Below, one piece after another: positions 1-11,783 of a DNA stretch of 64,000 nucleotides. How positions within the stretch are numbered: position 1 is the stretch's first letter; each line of letters begins with the position of its first letter. Under the pieces are notes generated by a model. It had not been told where the DNA came from and did no database searches. It worked only from the letters and a program-made list of their open reading frames with translations. Source of the DNA: Artemia franciscana (lineage: Eukaryota; Arthropoda; Branchiopoda; Anostraca; Artemiidae); NCBI RefSeq assembly GCF_032884065.1, contig NC_088866.1, positions 51,840,068 to 51,904,067 of the forward strand, read 5' to 3'. A program made the translations under genes and the position numbers.

Positions 1-825
1 TTTTCATTGTAAATTTTCGTTATTATTATTAAGACAACAAGTATCAGTATCAATATTATATATTCTAAATTTATTTCTGTGGAAGGAATATTTTACGGCT
101 GGCCCTGATATAAAATCACCATTTGATAAAAAATAAAGTATTATGTATTCCTTCAATTTTTATTATGTGAAGATCATTATTATTTATTATTCTGTTGAGA
201 AACCCATCGAAACAAAATAAGACAGAACATATCTTAAGACAGAATGTATTTTGATATGATTGATATGTATATGAACATGACTGTCATAAAATGGACAAAA
301 GCATAGACTCAGATTATATATATTGACATTAGTAAAGAGAACAGAAAATTTACTCCCCCTTACCTCCTCTCCCCCCATAGAAAAAGTTTTACCTACAAGT
401 ATCAACCCGATTCCCTAGCAATGAGGTGAAATGGGGTATACTCTGATCAGGAACCAAGTGGACATAAGTGTAAAAGTAAGACACTAGACTCTGTAGACCA
501 AATGATGGTGCTAGTCTATTTTTCATGGCCTTTCACCCAGCAAGGGCAATGGGGGTGGATATTATAATAATTGAATGCTAGTATACACGCTAGAAGTGGT
601 TTTGTGTAGATTTTTGGCTGTCTTGTTATACTTTGTACTATCTTTGGTATTCACTTATCCACCCTTTCCACAACACCCAGTTCCGAGGATAATCAAGGGG
701 TTTGTTGTTCTTATAAAACATATTGCCTTATCTTCTTGCTACCTTATTTACTTTACAGTTTATCTATCTAACCTAGTCTAGAGGTAAGGAACAAGGATTA
801 GAAAATATATCTAAATACTTGTAGA
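1..825. other. AT-rich sequence without recognisable gene
   Basis: No exon with plausible splice sites and no recognisable repeat was found. The stretch probably lies within an SPG11 intron, because the next recognisable coding piece at 2248 starts with a splice acceptor in phase 1. This placement is inference. Confidence 0.4.
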
Positions 826-831
826 CTCTGA

Positions 832-991
832 CCAAGGCTGTATCTAAGGCGTGAACCCCCCTCCCTCCCAAAATTTTTATCCTACTGCTAAAAACGTGAC
901 ACAAATGCATATAAAAAAAATTTTGATGTGTTTTTTAAAGTTTTTTCTTGCAATCCCTCCCCTTGAACAAAAATCCTGGTTACAGCCTTGG
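832..991. mobile_element. MITE copy 1 (160 bp, 6-bp target duplication)
   Basis: The element starts CCAAGGCTGTATC and ends with the near inverse GGTTACAGCCTTGG. It is flanked by the perfect 6-bp direct repeat CTCTGA (826-831 and 992-997). The interior is C-rich on one side and AT-rich in the middle, with no coding capacity. Three more copies with the same ends lie at 1952, 7334 and 13102. The superfamily is not assigned. Confidence 0.75.
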
Positions 992-1711
992 CTCTGACCC
1001 AACTGATGGCAATGAGAAAATGCTATTCGATAGTGTAACATTTAACAATTTTGCGCCACCAATCCACTGCGCTACCACGTGGAGTATACTAATGTAAATG
1101 GGCTTTTTTACTAATGTAAAAAGGGCTGCAGATTATGTTTTGCCCATTGTTCACATATAGTATTTGTTATTTTGGAATGTACGTTTTTAAGGGGGATTTT
1201 TGCGGGGAGAGGGGAGTTTTCTGTGGGTAGTAAAGTTCTCAGAGAGAATTTGAAGGGGGGAGGGAAGGGGATTTCCTTAAATGATTTGAAAAATATCATA
1301 AATTAAATATAAAAAATTGGTTTCTTAACTGAAAGTAACTAAATTGTAACAAAGTAACTGAAGTAAATGAAATCACGAATCAGTTCACCATAACTAGTTG
1401 GTCTATAAAGTAGTACAATCTATGCATATAGTAAATAAATTATAGATTATGAGTTATGAATTTTCAGTTCGCATGTATAGATTCAAATCAGGTAATAAGC
1501 CTTTTAGTAGTTATTGTTTCGTAGTCTATGGTATAGATATAAAAGATCTATGTAGTGGTATAATCCATCTGTATAATAGATCGATAAAAGATCATGAATT
1601 ATGAATTTTCAGTTTGCTTGTATAGACTGAGTCAGTCCTTAGGCCTTTCAGTAGTTATGGTGACATAGCCATTGATAAAAATTGTAAACCCAAAACTCAT
1701 TCAGTTTTTGA

Positions 1712-1783
1712 AAAACCAAAAGAAATCTCATTTTTTTATATTGTTCAGAATTGGCAACGTCTATTGAATATTGTATATTGATC
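1712..1783 (+). pseudogene. Duplicated acceptor and first bases of SPG11 exon (ghost exon)
   Basis: About 70 bp match 2212-2281 closely. They cover the AACCAAAAGAAAT block of intron, the branch and pyrimidine region, a TTCAG acceptor (1744-1748), and the first ~30 bp of the exon that really begins at 2248 (AATTGGC, then a shared run TCTATTGAATATTGTATATT). Homology stops abruptly within the exon, so no complete exon or donor is present. It looks like a decayed partial duplication, not a usable alternative exon. Confidence 0.7.
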
Positions 1784-1951
1784 CAATACTCCAGTTATAA
1801 TTTTTTTATGGGTTTTGTCTCATTATCCTCTTACTGTATTGTGGATTTCATGAATTGTGTCAAAAATGTATTATCTACATTCAACTCAAACATGTTTTGT
1901 ACATATGTTATTACATCTTAGACAGATTCCTTCTTCAGACACAATGCTCTA

Positions 1952-2135
1952 CCAGGGCCATATCCGGGATTTTGTTTGGGGGGGGGCTTAATTTTTTTCA
2001 GTTTTTATTACAAGCACAAAAATTTACAAAACACATCAAACATTTGTTTAGATGTATTTTTGTTACGTTTTTAAGAGTCAGGCAAACATTTTGAGGTGGG
2101 TCTGAAATCCCCTTCCCCCTTTGATACGGCCTTGG
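1952..2135. mobile_element. MITE copy 2 (184 bp)
   Basis: The ends are CCAGGGCCATATCC and GATACGGCCTTGG, matching the copy at 832. The flanks GCTCTA (1946-1951) and GCTCCA (2136-2141) form a 6-bp target duplication with one mismatch. It lies between the ghost exon at 1712 and the real SPG11 exon at 2248. Confidence 0.7.
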
Positions 2136-2247
2136 GCTCCAATTACAATATTTTCCTTAAACATATTGCTACTGTTTGTTAGTGACAATCGTTATAATTT
2201 TTCTGTTGAGAAGAACCAAAAGAAATGTTATTTTTCTTATTTTTCAG

Positions 2248-2390
2248 AATTGGCGATGTCTATTGAATATTGTATATTAGCTCACACTGCTTTTTCTCAG
2301 TCATGTGACATTCAAGGTATAGGGAGAGTCCTTCGTCGTGCTAAAGTTCTGACCAACACTCTAACTCGCCTCGCAAAGTGGTCGTTAATG
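2248..2390 (+). CDS. SPG11: Spatacsin (SPG11) C-terminal region, exon A
   Basis: This 143-bp internal exon follows a TTTTTCAG acceptor and ends at a consensus GTGAGT donor. It enters in phase 1 and leaves in phase 0. The peptide contains SIEYCILAHTAFSQSCDIQG and then IGRVLRRAKVLTN, corresponding to the human spatacsin stretch with ILAHHCFSLTCHMEG and IIRVLQAARMLT. This is the start of the conserved Spatacsin_C region. Known for the family: spatacsin works with spastizin (ZFYVE26) and the AP-5 complex at late endosomes and lysosomes, in lysosome reformation. The next exon continues directly with VRLLTG. The assignment rests on order and similarity over six exons. Upstream exons were not found in the window. 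Confidence 0.88.
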
Positions 2391-3269
2391 GTGAGTTTGT
2401 TGTTTTTTCGGTTGTATGTCCAGTGTGTGAAATCATCATTTGAAATTCACAATGATGCTCATATTTCTTCTTGAAGTTATCATTTTAAAATAACAAATGT
2501 TTTGCTGTTGCGATGAGAACGACATTTTTTTTCAACCTTTTTTATTTTTTTAGAGAACTCTGACCGCTGCTAAAATATATTGGACCGGGGAACATAATTT
2601 AAGATGAGATTTATTTCCAAAAGTTTATCACAAGCTCTAATATAGCTGGGTTTCTTTCTACGTCAAAGAAAAGAAACCTTGGAGATTAATCAGAGGCAAA
2701 CTGTCACACATTAGATAATCAATACAAAAACTAAAAGAATTTATTAAAATATAAAATACCCAAATATTGTTTCCAGAAATTAGTAAAATAAGCTTTACAT
2801 AGTGAATGGTTAAAAGAAAAGGAGCTAGGGGGAAAAATTTACATATTTAACATTTCTATTATATATTGGTGGGTTTGGAAAATTTGGTATTTGCATGATA
2901 AACGCCCTACCGCTCAAGTTGTTCATTCATTGACGCATTATAGAACCGTTAGTTTCTTTCAGCTTAGCGTGAGTTAAAACAAAGAGTAGTGACAGAACAG
3001 ATGTAAAATACATAATTTGGGCTATATTTGGACATTAGGGGGTGGGGGTAAAGTATTTTGACGGCGTAAAGCTAGAAAACAATTCTTACTACATTATATG
3101 CAGAATAATTGTAGCTAACACATCAGGCATGCAGACACTCCACACTTTACCCCTACCCCCCTTAATATGCAAATATAATTTGTTTCTACAATATTATATT
3201 TTGAAAGTTTATTGGTGGAAAATAAGGCATGAATCGAAATGATTTGAATTTTATATAGAAAATTATGTG

Positions 3270-3325
3270 AATAGGATTTGAACCCATATTAGTCCGCTCT
3301 ACTGTTGAGCTGTAGTGGCCCGGCC
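3270..3325 (-). repeat. tRNA-like remnant (possible old SINE head)
   Basis: Read on the minus strand it has a D-arm-like GCTCAACAGTAGAGC and a box-B-like GGTTCAAATCC, but the anticodon arm region is missing or shortened. It cannot fold as a normal tRNA. It is more likely a decayed tRNA-derived element. Confidence 0.35.
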
Positions 3326-4609
3326 ACAAAGTATCTATTTGTGGCTAAAAATATCTCGTTGATTATTCAACTGCATTTATTTATCTTTTAAACTGTGCAT
3401 TTCGTTATTGTATTAACTGGTAAATTATTTTCAGTTTTAAATTAGTTCATTATCATTTAAATTGAATATTATTCCATGGTACATTTATTTATCTTTAATA
3501 TCTCAGGTATTTACGACTATTTAATTTTTGAAATTACTTAAAGTTCAGCCATGTGTGGTTATCCTTGTCTTAAAATCATTAAACATTTGGTATTTTAAAA
3601 TATTAAGAAATTGGGTTTGGCACATTGAATATAAAACAAATATTGAATTAAATGCTTGTAAAATAAATTTATATTTCTAAGCAAGTAAATTTAGTTTCTT
3701 AAGTCGAGTCAGGGGTTCCATATTTTGTTTCAAAACCGCACCCCTTTCATTTAAATAAAATGTATGTCTTAATGAATGTCTGTTTCGATTTTGACAATCG
3801 TTTTTCCTGAAGCAAAGATTTTCTCTCCCTTTTGGTTTAGTTTAATTTTATTGTACCTTTTTTTAACTGGCTTTGTTTATTTAAATTTTTCTACTGTCTT
3901 TTTTTACGTATCCTTTTTACGATTTCCATTTTACGGTTCCATTTTCAACATTTTAAGTGCCAATGGTCGAGTACGTTTTGGAACGAAGACGAAATTAAAT
4001 TTTGAAGATCCTAATTTTGAATTTGCAAAAATTTTTGGATCAAAATATGCCAAACAGCAACCATACAACCGTTTCATATTTCCATTGTTGGCAATTTTCC
4101 ATTTGCTCCGAAAACAGCCTTGATTTGGCAAAAATAAACTGCACCCTACCTTTCTATCCAAAATTAGTAGATTCTCCATATCAAAGTTCACGTGGAAAAA
4201 TATTCATAAGACAATTTTCACGTATAGAAAATTGTATAAGCTATGATATCTGTAGTGATGAATTTACATGACGAAGACCGTGCTACGTTGTCACTATAAA
4301 AAAATCGATAAGTTATTCAGAATTTAGACTTTTTGCGAAGATAGACAGGTGAAACTAAAGATGGCAACCTGATGAACCTGCCATCTTAGATAGATGGCAG
4401 GTGAAACTAAAACGCAAGCGAGTATTTCCGCTATATTTCCAGCAGGTATCTTCAGCAAATAGTAAGATTAAAAGAAAAATCTAAACAGAAACTTCTGCCA
4501 GGGTGCTGAGGACATCAAAAATAAAATCTAATTATCTGAATTCGTTAATTGGAACAAATGGCACTGAATTTATCAATTTTTTTATTATTATTCACTTACA
4601 ATTACAAAT

Positions 4610-4860
4610 GGAACAAATGGCACTGAATTTATTAAATTCAACTTAAAAAATACAAAAACAATATTATGCCCCAACAGAGAGCAGAGCTCGTAAGGCTGGG
4701 ACAGTACAAATGCATGGGAAAAACACGAAATCTCGTCATAAAAAAAAGAGAAAAGAAAAAAAACTACACAGAGCGAAAAAATAAAAAAATATACAAGGTA
4801 GGAGATAACAGAGGAGGCCACCCCAACGCGAGAACACCACAACAAAATACATACTAAATG
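4610..4860 (-). mobile_element. Possible LINE 3' end
   Basis: On the minus strand, T-rich sequence is followed by an AATAAA-containing end near 4630, resembling LINE 3' untranslated tails. No coding motif supports it. It could be unrelated low-complexity sequence. Confidence 0.25.
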
Positions 4861-5626
4861 TATTATTCATCAATCCCGACATCCAGGCAAAGAACTATTT
4901 TTGAAATATGTTTTTCAAAGAAAATCGGCTCATGAAACTTTGGGACATTTCTACTAAATTAAGTTTATTTACAATATGAGGAATCTGGTATCTGATTGAG
5001 AATCTAGCTCTTTCTGATTTGATTGGCGGAAGGCGGTACTTCTCGGAGCGGACGTGATGGGCAGGGGAAGTGGGATTCTCAATTATACCCAAATCATGGA
5101 AATAATTTGTTGAGGATTGGATATCATCATACCACATTGCTGTTTGCACGCCCCTCAGTTGTTTGAGGTTAAGTATATTGAGAAAAATATATAAAGTTTG
5201 GGTTTCTGACAGATTTTTAAGCCTCACAGGACGATGAACAAAAGTATCCAGATTTACAAAAGTACCCGTGGTTTAAGTTTCCTTTGAAGGTTAATTTCTA
5301 AGGACGGAAGGCGTTGTCAAATCTAATGAATTAGTTGTCCTAATTTTTATTTCTAAGGCTTTAGCGACAGGACCAAAATGTGATACAGCCCTAAAAATTT
5401 CAAAATTTTGAAGCAACAACAAGAAAAGTTTCATAAATCGTGGTTTTCAGGTATGAGTAAATTTAAATGGGTCAAAAATGTTTTTATTTCAATTTTCTTG
5501 GTACTTTAAAACTAGACAGAGCCAATCAAATTAACAAAAATTTAAAATTGAACCAGAATAAAATAGTCCCTGCGCATAATTGAGCCTTTTTAATAATGTT
5601 AAAAAGAACCTGAAGATGCTTTATCT

Positions 5627-5870
5627 ACTGAAAGCTGTGTAACAATGGGTTAGGGTAGAGGGGAGTTTTTCCTGCAAGGCTGTATGTGAAAGAGCTGAGA
5701 GGGTATTCGAAAGACTAGTGTGTTCTTGAGTGATCTCAAGCTTTAAGTGTACTGAAAGCTATGCAACAATGGTTAGGGTAGAGGGGCGTTTTTCCTACAG
5801 GGCTGTATATGAAAGAACTGAGAGGGTATTCGAAAAACTAGTGTGTTCTTGAGTGATCTTGGAAAATATC
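5627..5870. repeat. Two-copy tandem repeat, period about 122 bp
   Basis: The blocks starting TACTGAAAGCTGTG (5627) and TACTGAAAGCTATG (5749) share over 100 bp, including GAGAGGGTATTCGAAA and CTAGTGTGTTCTTGAGTG. The copies differ at scattered positions. The array ends about 100 bp before the acceptor of the next SPG11 exon. Confidence 0.85.
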
Positions 5871-5978
5871 AGAAAACTTAGAAAAGAGAAGCCTCTGTCC
5901 ACTCTGAGAAACATTTGAGATTAGGAAGCTGAGAAAGTCATCAATCAATCAATCACCCTGAAAAAATCTCTTTTTAAG

Positions 5979-6228
5979 GTTCGTTTGCTAACTGGCATTC
6001 AACGATATTCAGAGATGTCGTATGTCTTTAACATACTTTACAACCATGAACAATTTGAATATCTACTTGGCAAAGGTATGGATAGACAACCTCAGTTCAA
6101 GATGGCGCTAATCCACTTTCTTAAAAAAAATTGTGAACTGAACAAAACTGAATTATTTCGCCTCGTTGCCCTGAATTTTCATTTATATGATGAAGTTGCA
6201 CTACTTTGGGAAGAGGAAGCCATCCAAG
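5979..6228 (+). CDS. SPG11: Spatacsin (SPG11) C-terminal region, exon B
   Basis: This 250-bp exon enters in phase 0 after TTTTTAAG and exits in phase 1 at a GTGTGT donor. It encodes VRLLTGIQRYSEMSYVFN, then EYLLGKGMDRQPQFKMALI, and ends near ALLWEEEAIQ. This is the most diagnostic stretch: human spatacsin has VRLLTGIGRYNEMTYIFD followed by FEVLMRKKLD and KTALLDYIKR. The region is helical and belongs to the Spatacsin_C domain. The exon has no stop or frameshift. Confidence 0.95.
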
Positions 6229-6584
6229 GTGTGTTACCCTTTTTTTTCCCCATTTATTATTGCCTGAGGTTAGTTTGTTCACAATAATATTATCTCCTAT
6301 TTTGTAGTTGCCAACAAGAAATTTTTATTTGCTGGGCGAATTATCATCCTCATAGTACAACTTAAATGTTGTGCTAATTAAATGGTAACAGACCCTTGGG
6401 AGACTCACATAATTTTCATTTCATATTTTTTTCTCCCCTTTCAGTTTGACCTCACATTTGTCTACTATTGCAACAATAATATTTTCCTAGGTATGCTAGA
6501 TGAATCTTTTAATGAATAGATATATATTGTTAAATTGAAAATATCTGATTGTGGAATGGAAGATATATTAAATGTATTTTTGAA

Positions 6585-6915
6585 GTATCGGCCAGCCGTC
6601 CTGACCGAGTGGATTGGTGCGCTGGATTCAGGATCCTTTGTCTGAGAGGACGCGGGTTCGAATCCCAGTGTAACCAATTGTTCAGTTTGGGACGGGGGTC
6701 AGTGGCGTGACTCTGTAAGTTTAGCCGGAGTCGACCCAGCTCTAAATCAGTACCTGGAGAAATCTGGGAAAGTAAACAGGAAGGGTGTGCGAAAGCACAG
6801 GATGGTTGGCCCCCAACCCCCCATTGCAATTCCTGGCTGAAGGGCCAAGAAAAGGAGATCTACACCGCCGGTAGGGACTGTAAAGTCTAATGCCGTATCC
6901 TTTACCTTTACTTTC
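6585..6915 (+). mobile_element. tRNA-headed SINE, copy 1
   Basis: A tRNA-like head carries box A (GACCGAGTGGATTGG) and box B (GGTTCGAATCC). A body shared with copies at 25430 and 41671 follows, ending in a CTTTACCTTTA-type tail. The 9-bp direct repeat ATTTTTGAA flanks it (6576-6584 and 6916-6924), consistent with LINE-mediated insertion. It lies in an SPG11 intron on the gene's own strand. Confidence 0.88.
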
Positions 6916-7004
6916 ATTTTTGAAATGTAGTGGTTACGAAGCTACAGGTAAGATGTTGAAGAAAAACGAATATTTTTTTCCTCTAAGAAAGTACCTAGTA
7001 ATCT

Positions 7005-7810
7005 TAGAGAAGCTTTAATCAAACCCCTTTATAAGGAGTGAGTATACTAACTACAGAAGGATTTGTTTGATGTACATAAGAAGTAATCTGCTTCACATGA
7101 TGCAACGTATTAGACTAAGGGATGCTTTGGATAAAGTTTCAAGAGAACGTGTAAACAACGCATTATGACGTATAACGACGTATAAACGAACGTATAAAGA
7201 ATGTGTTATTTTAAGAAGAAGAGAGGAGGCATCAACTAATTTTTTACCCTTAGGGTGATAAGTGAGAAGCGTGAATCATTAGACCACTTTAGCCCCCATG
7301 TTTTTAGATTATGAACAGGTATTTGATTTAGCTCAAGGCTATATCCAGGGTGAGGGGCTAGGGGTTGGAACCCCCTCTATATTTTTGTCCAAATCGTAAA
7401 AACGTAACAAAAGTGCAAGTAAAAACATTTTTAATGCTGTTTTTAAGCTACTATACCCCCCCCCCCCCCGCTCCTGATCCCTCCTCCATATAAAAATCCT
7501 GGATACGGTTTTTATTCAGCTGATAGGAAAGTTTTAGTGAAGCTGGTGAAGCCCTTATCCTTGTATAATTTATCAGATAAATAAATTGAATGAATATAAA
7601 CAAATATGAATAAATGAATATAAAAATGAATAAATGAATATGAATGAAATAAATATATAAATAAATTGAATAAATTGAAATAATATTGCTATGGTTAAGC
7701 TAGAAAGTGAAAGCAGTAGGTGATTCAGTTTGAAGTCAGAAATTAAACAGGGTTGTTTACTATCCCCTTTTGGTATGATTTATTTTGGTAGACTTTGACC
7801 AAAGACATAC
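7005..7810 (+). pseudogene. Decayed APE-type LINE, reverse transcriptase remnant
   Basis: Pieces of the same LINE family as at 16541 can be read through frameshifts: LIKPLYK near 7016, RLRDALDKV near 7110, a DYEQAF-like block near 7305, then SADRKVL near 7516, and IKQGCLLSPF near 7745 (the motif before the YADD site). It is interrupted by the MITE at 7334-7515. It is too damaged to encode enzyme. Confidence 0.8.
7334..7515. mobile_element. MITE copy 3 inserted in a LINE remnant
   Basis: The ends are CAAGGCTATATCCAGG and CCTGGATACGG, of the family at 832. The flanks TTAGCT (7328-7333) and TCAGCT (7516-7521) form a 6-bp target duplication with one mismatch. The host sequence reads F-D before the element and S-A-D-R after it. 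Removing the element and one duplication rejoins the LINE frame (FDSADRK). Confidence 0.8.
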
Positions 7811-8799
7811 GGCACTTCGGCACAGATTATGAGAGAACATGGTGTCAAATAAAAAAAGACAAAAAGACTCTCGATTTTGTCACCTCCTTCTGAATCAAGA
7901 ATGCAACCCCTTCTGTTCCGAAGACACCAGGTTCCCAAGAACTCATTGTGCTTCCTGCTTTTGCAGTGCCGTTGTATTGCACCTCAACTGTTTAGACTGC
8001 AGTTTACAACTTAACCGCATAGACTGCACAGAATCTTTCCTTTGATTTTGTCACCTCTATTGATTGCAACGTCAGGTTGGTCTATTACAAGATTGTTACC
8101 TTCTTTTGTTCGTATTTGCTCCAGCTATTTTTGGGAAGATCAGACTAATTAAAACTAATAAAACTAAAATTAATGTGTTGTATAGACTGCAATTAATGGC
8201 TTAATTACTTATGCTGTGGTTAAAAGCTCCATAGACTACACAGTATTTCTCCCTCATGTAGATAACTTCTTAGTAAACACTGCTTATATAAATAACTAAA
8301 TATATATATCAAACCTGTATCTCTAGCATATGAATGTATATGTGACTGTAGATTATATGGTGTTCTTAGACTGTATGAGAAAATAAAACTGGACAGTCGA
8401 GTTAAATCTTTAGAATTTCTAATGTTGCATAGTAAATCAATAGTAAATTTATTCAAGGTTGGAAGCGGGAGGGGTATGGTTGCTTGAAACCAAAATTTAA
8501 GGATTCGGGCCTTCAGTTGATTAAATACTGTTGCTATAATTGAGGACAAATATAGTTATAAAAATCACAATCATTATAAATATTTTCTATGTCTAAAATT
8601 GCTATGTTTTTTTTCAATAACCGTCAAAATATTCCAGTTAACAAAATATTTTCCTGGTTTACCACCATTTCCCGATTTTTCTTAGCAACTTGGCTACTCT
8701 TCGGTAACTTGATTGTTCTCTTAGACAGCTGAACCGTTTGGCCTTTTTTGAAAGCTTCATCTTTATTTAAGCGTTTCTCCTTGTATTTGAAATTTTTAG

Positions 8800-9035
8800 G
8801 TTTACGAAACCTTATGAATAAAGCAGCTGGGCCAGAAATTTTGGCAGCGAAATCTTCCCCTAAAGTGTCGGCAAGTGATCTTCAGCTGTTTCAGAAGACA
8901 TACAAGTCAACCTCTTCAAAGCACCTTAATTTTGACCAAAGTTCACGGAAGTCCTTTGTTGTTCAACAAGATACGAAGAAAATTTTACAATCGATTATGG
9001 AAAGTTTCTCACACGCTGCTGAGTTTTACATTCAG
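8800..9035 (+). CDS. SPG11: Spatacsin (SPG11) C-terminal region, exon C
   Basis: This 236-bp exon lies between a TTTTTAG acceptor and a GTATGT donor, entering in phase 1 and leaving in phase 0. The peptide starts GLRNLMNKAAG, continues through a polar, lysine- and serine-rich stretch, and ends KKILQSIMESFSHAAEFYIQ. The end aligns with human spatacsin LKQLLLKALTLMLDAAESYA. The first part is less conserved. Phase continuity with exons B and D supports it. Confidence 0.85.
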
Positions 9036-10623
9036 GTATGTATGTTTGCATTTAGTGCAGTCACGTTATTTTAGGAGCCCAGTATGATGTTCTTATGGGT
9101 ATTATGTCTACCGACCCATACAGAAAGGAAGAGTGACTTGACGATGAAATCTGGCTTCACATGCTTTTTCTGAAACCCAGCGAAATGTTTTACCTGATGA
9201 TGTATCAGATTTGCGACTGACACCCTGTACCAGATAGTTTAGTCAGTGGATTTTTATCTTCCAAAAACCCAGCCTACCACCAGTTAATTCGACTGACCGA
9301 TACTGGACTGTATTTGTACCCTACTCTGTGTAGTTGTAATTGTTGAGGTTACTTTAAGTGTATTGTAAGTAAGGGTAATAATGTGAAATTGACAACCCAA
9401 TTCTATTCCCTATTCCCTAGTGGTTGAAGGTAGCCACCGACAGCAACTATTTTATATCAGTAACTGTACTCACTTCCCACTAAACCCTAAATGTATCAAA
9501 ACTACTGTATTGTTCAATTCAACATAATTAGATTCCTCATCGCCTCTCCCCTCTTTCACATTGTTATATTGCATTCTGGCGAGCACTACCTTGTTGATTT
9601 AGTTATATTCAAAGTTGAATTTTATATTATTCTAGTTATGTTATGCATAGTACGCTAAAGGTTGTTTTAGACAGGGACTAGGTGTGTACTACTAGAATTG
9701 GCTGTATAGGAGTTTTTTTATATATTTAAGGCGATGCTGTCTAGTGTGTTGTCTGCATTATGTGTTAGGTTGTTTGTAATTCAGAACTACTCAATTCACT
9801 TGTGTGGGAATTTATATTTACTGTTATGTCGTGTAGTTATCTATTGTTTTGGGTTATTGTTGGTAAGATTGTATGTAGGTGAATATCACTGGGCTGATTA
9901 AATTACAGGTTAAATTTAGTTATGTTCCCTTCGATTTATATTGCTAGCTTGTGTTGTGTTGAATTTTGATGTTTTGGTGTAGGATATCTTGACTTGTGTT
10001 TAAGGGAATATTGTCAGGCTTAATTGTGTGAGAACATTTTTAGATACATTTGAAGGTACGTTTGTGTAAAGGGTTTTGCTTTTTTGCTTTTGAATAAGGG
10101 TGGTGAACGTTAATTATAGTTGTGTTGTGTAATGCTTTAATTGGTCTGTGGTTAGCATATTGGAATTGTGCTTGAGTTTTGTAAGCGTAAGGGAGCACTG
10201 CTGGTTTGAGTTGTGTGGGGACATTTCTAATTACATTAAAGTTGTGGCATACATTGTCAGAAGAGCGACTATGATCAAACAGTTCATAAATAATGACGAA
10301 GACCACACTGCCTTTCCAAAATACAAATACAGAAGACTGAATAATGAGGACTTTTTTTCCCAAGACAGTGAATGAACAAAACCTATTTGAATATTTCGGC
10401 CCTATATCTAAGGGCCGTCTTTAGCAAAGAAAATAATAAAAAATAAAACAAAAAATACTTACAATAAAACTTCTTGGTTAAAAATCCATTTTTTTAAATA
10501 GCCTAGGCATCAATACTTCTGTTCGATGAAAGTAAGAAAAAAGAGAGTTGAAATTTTATTTTTCTAGAGGGGGGGGGATGGTTACTTGGAATAATCTGAA
10601 TATCTTTTCGTTTTTCTTTACAG
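9036..10623 (+). other. SPG11 intron without recognisable elements
   Basis: The sequence is T/G-rich. A short hairpin (CGGCCCT / AGGGCCG, near 10400) is followed by an A-rich run, which may be the tail of a retroposed fragment. No protein motif was recognised. Confidence 0.45.
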
Positions 10624-10784
10624 GCGGATATGTTACACAAAGCTCGGGAGTGTACATTTAAAGCTCAAGAGATAGCGGTCCAAATTGCTGTAAATGGAGA
10701 TGCGAAACCTGGCGAGGCAGTACATAGGGTTTTTGGTTTATCAGCCGTTGAATTAACTAACTTAGCCGCTACCACCGATCTAAG
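10624..10784 (+). CDS. SPG11: Spatacsin (SPG11) C-terminal region, exon D
   Basis: This 161-bp exon follows TTTACAG and ends at CTAAG|GTATAT, in phase 0 and out phase 2. It encodes ADMLHKARECTFKAQEIAVQ, then GLSAVELTNLAATTDL. It aligns with the human segment around DSCVRQAQHCQRLTKLITLQ. The split codon joins AG with T of exon E to give Ser. Confidence 0.87.
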
Positions 10785-11783
10785 GTATATTTTGCCTTTT
10801 TAGATCAATTTCGATTGTTTTATATTTTGATGTTTTTTAAATCAATTTTGAATTGTTTTAAAAAGCTGACGATGGGGTAGACAAAGTTGCCTTGTCTTTT
10901 ATTAGAAGCCTTGTCTTGTCTTTTGCCTTGTCTTTTATTATTTCAATATAAATTCTCGGGATGGCTAACATGATTGAGTAGCCATATTTGTGCAACACAA
11001 GAGTCTCATTGTTTAGCATCACGAGTCTAAAAAATGACGCTAAAAGGAATAATTTTACAATTTTATCTGGTGGGTCTCAGATTAGCATCAGTAATTTCAT
11101 AGAAATATTTAATTTGTATGGGGCGCATAAATTTTCTTACTTTTGTCTGGATATTCTATATACTGATCAGCGGAAACTTCTACTTTGAGGAAGAACAATA
11201 AATGAAATAGTAAATTCTCGAGATGGCTAACATGATCCAGTAGCCATATTTGTGAAACAGAAGAGTCTCACTGTTTCGCATCACAAAATTGGAAAAACAA
11301 ACTACTTCAATATGAAAGACGGTATATTTAATCAGGGAGGGGGAGTCATAATAAACAAGGGAGCTTCTAAGTCTAGTTTGGGTTCGCATGGTGTTAATAA
11401 AATGATTTAAAGACTTCAGAGTAGTAACTCTGAGGACTTTTACATATGGCTGCAGGGGTAAATATGCAAAATCTTGGGTAACTATGGGACTGTTACTAAG
11501 GGATTTTGCGGCCATGTGTTTATAAGCAGAGATATATGGTACCGCAAATTAGACTGTTTTAGTACATGAAAGCAAATTGGATATGGAAAATACTGCAACA
11601 ATATTGAAATTCTTATAAAATTATTATGATTCACTGCTTAAGATGCAGATAACAATGGCTTCTTTTTTAGGGCGGGGGGAGTAGGGACTATCTTTTAGTC
11701 CCCTTTTCTTGTTCTCTGTTTCATGCCATTTTACAAATTTAGTTTCTTGGAAAAAGTTTTATCCATGTTTTTGGAAATTCGTT

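Larger units (their letters stand above)
2391..5978 (+). other. SPG11 intron, mostly unannotated AT-rich sequence
   Basis: This 3.6-kb intron holds a tRNA-like remnant near 3270, a possible LINE 3' end near 4610, and a two-copy tandem repeat at 5627. A 22-bp direct repeat (GGAACAAATGGC start) flanks a 37-bp AT-rich insert at 4551-4632. Nothing else is recognisable. Confidence 0.6.

Noticed and set aside
1048..1085. tRNA-like text (minus strand GTAGCGCAGTGGATTGGTGGCGC)
   Set aside because: Only a box-A-like piece; no box B at the right distance. At most a SINE relic.
10148..10375. Open frame ending DEDHTAFPKYKYRRLNNEDF
   Set aside because: Considered as a Penelope-like endonuclease tail because a hairpin and A-rich tail follow, but no catalytic motif could be identified.
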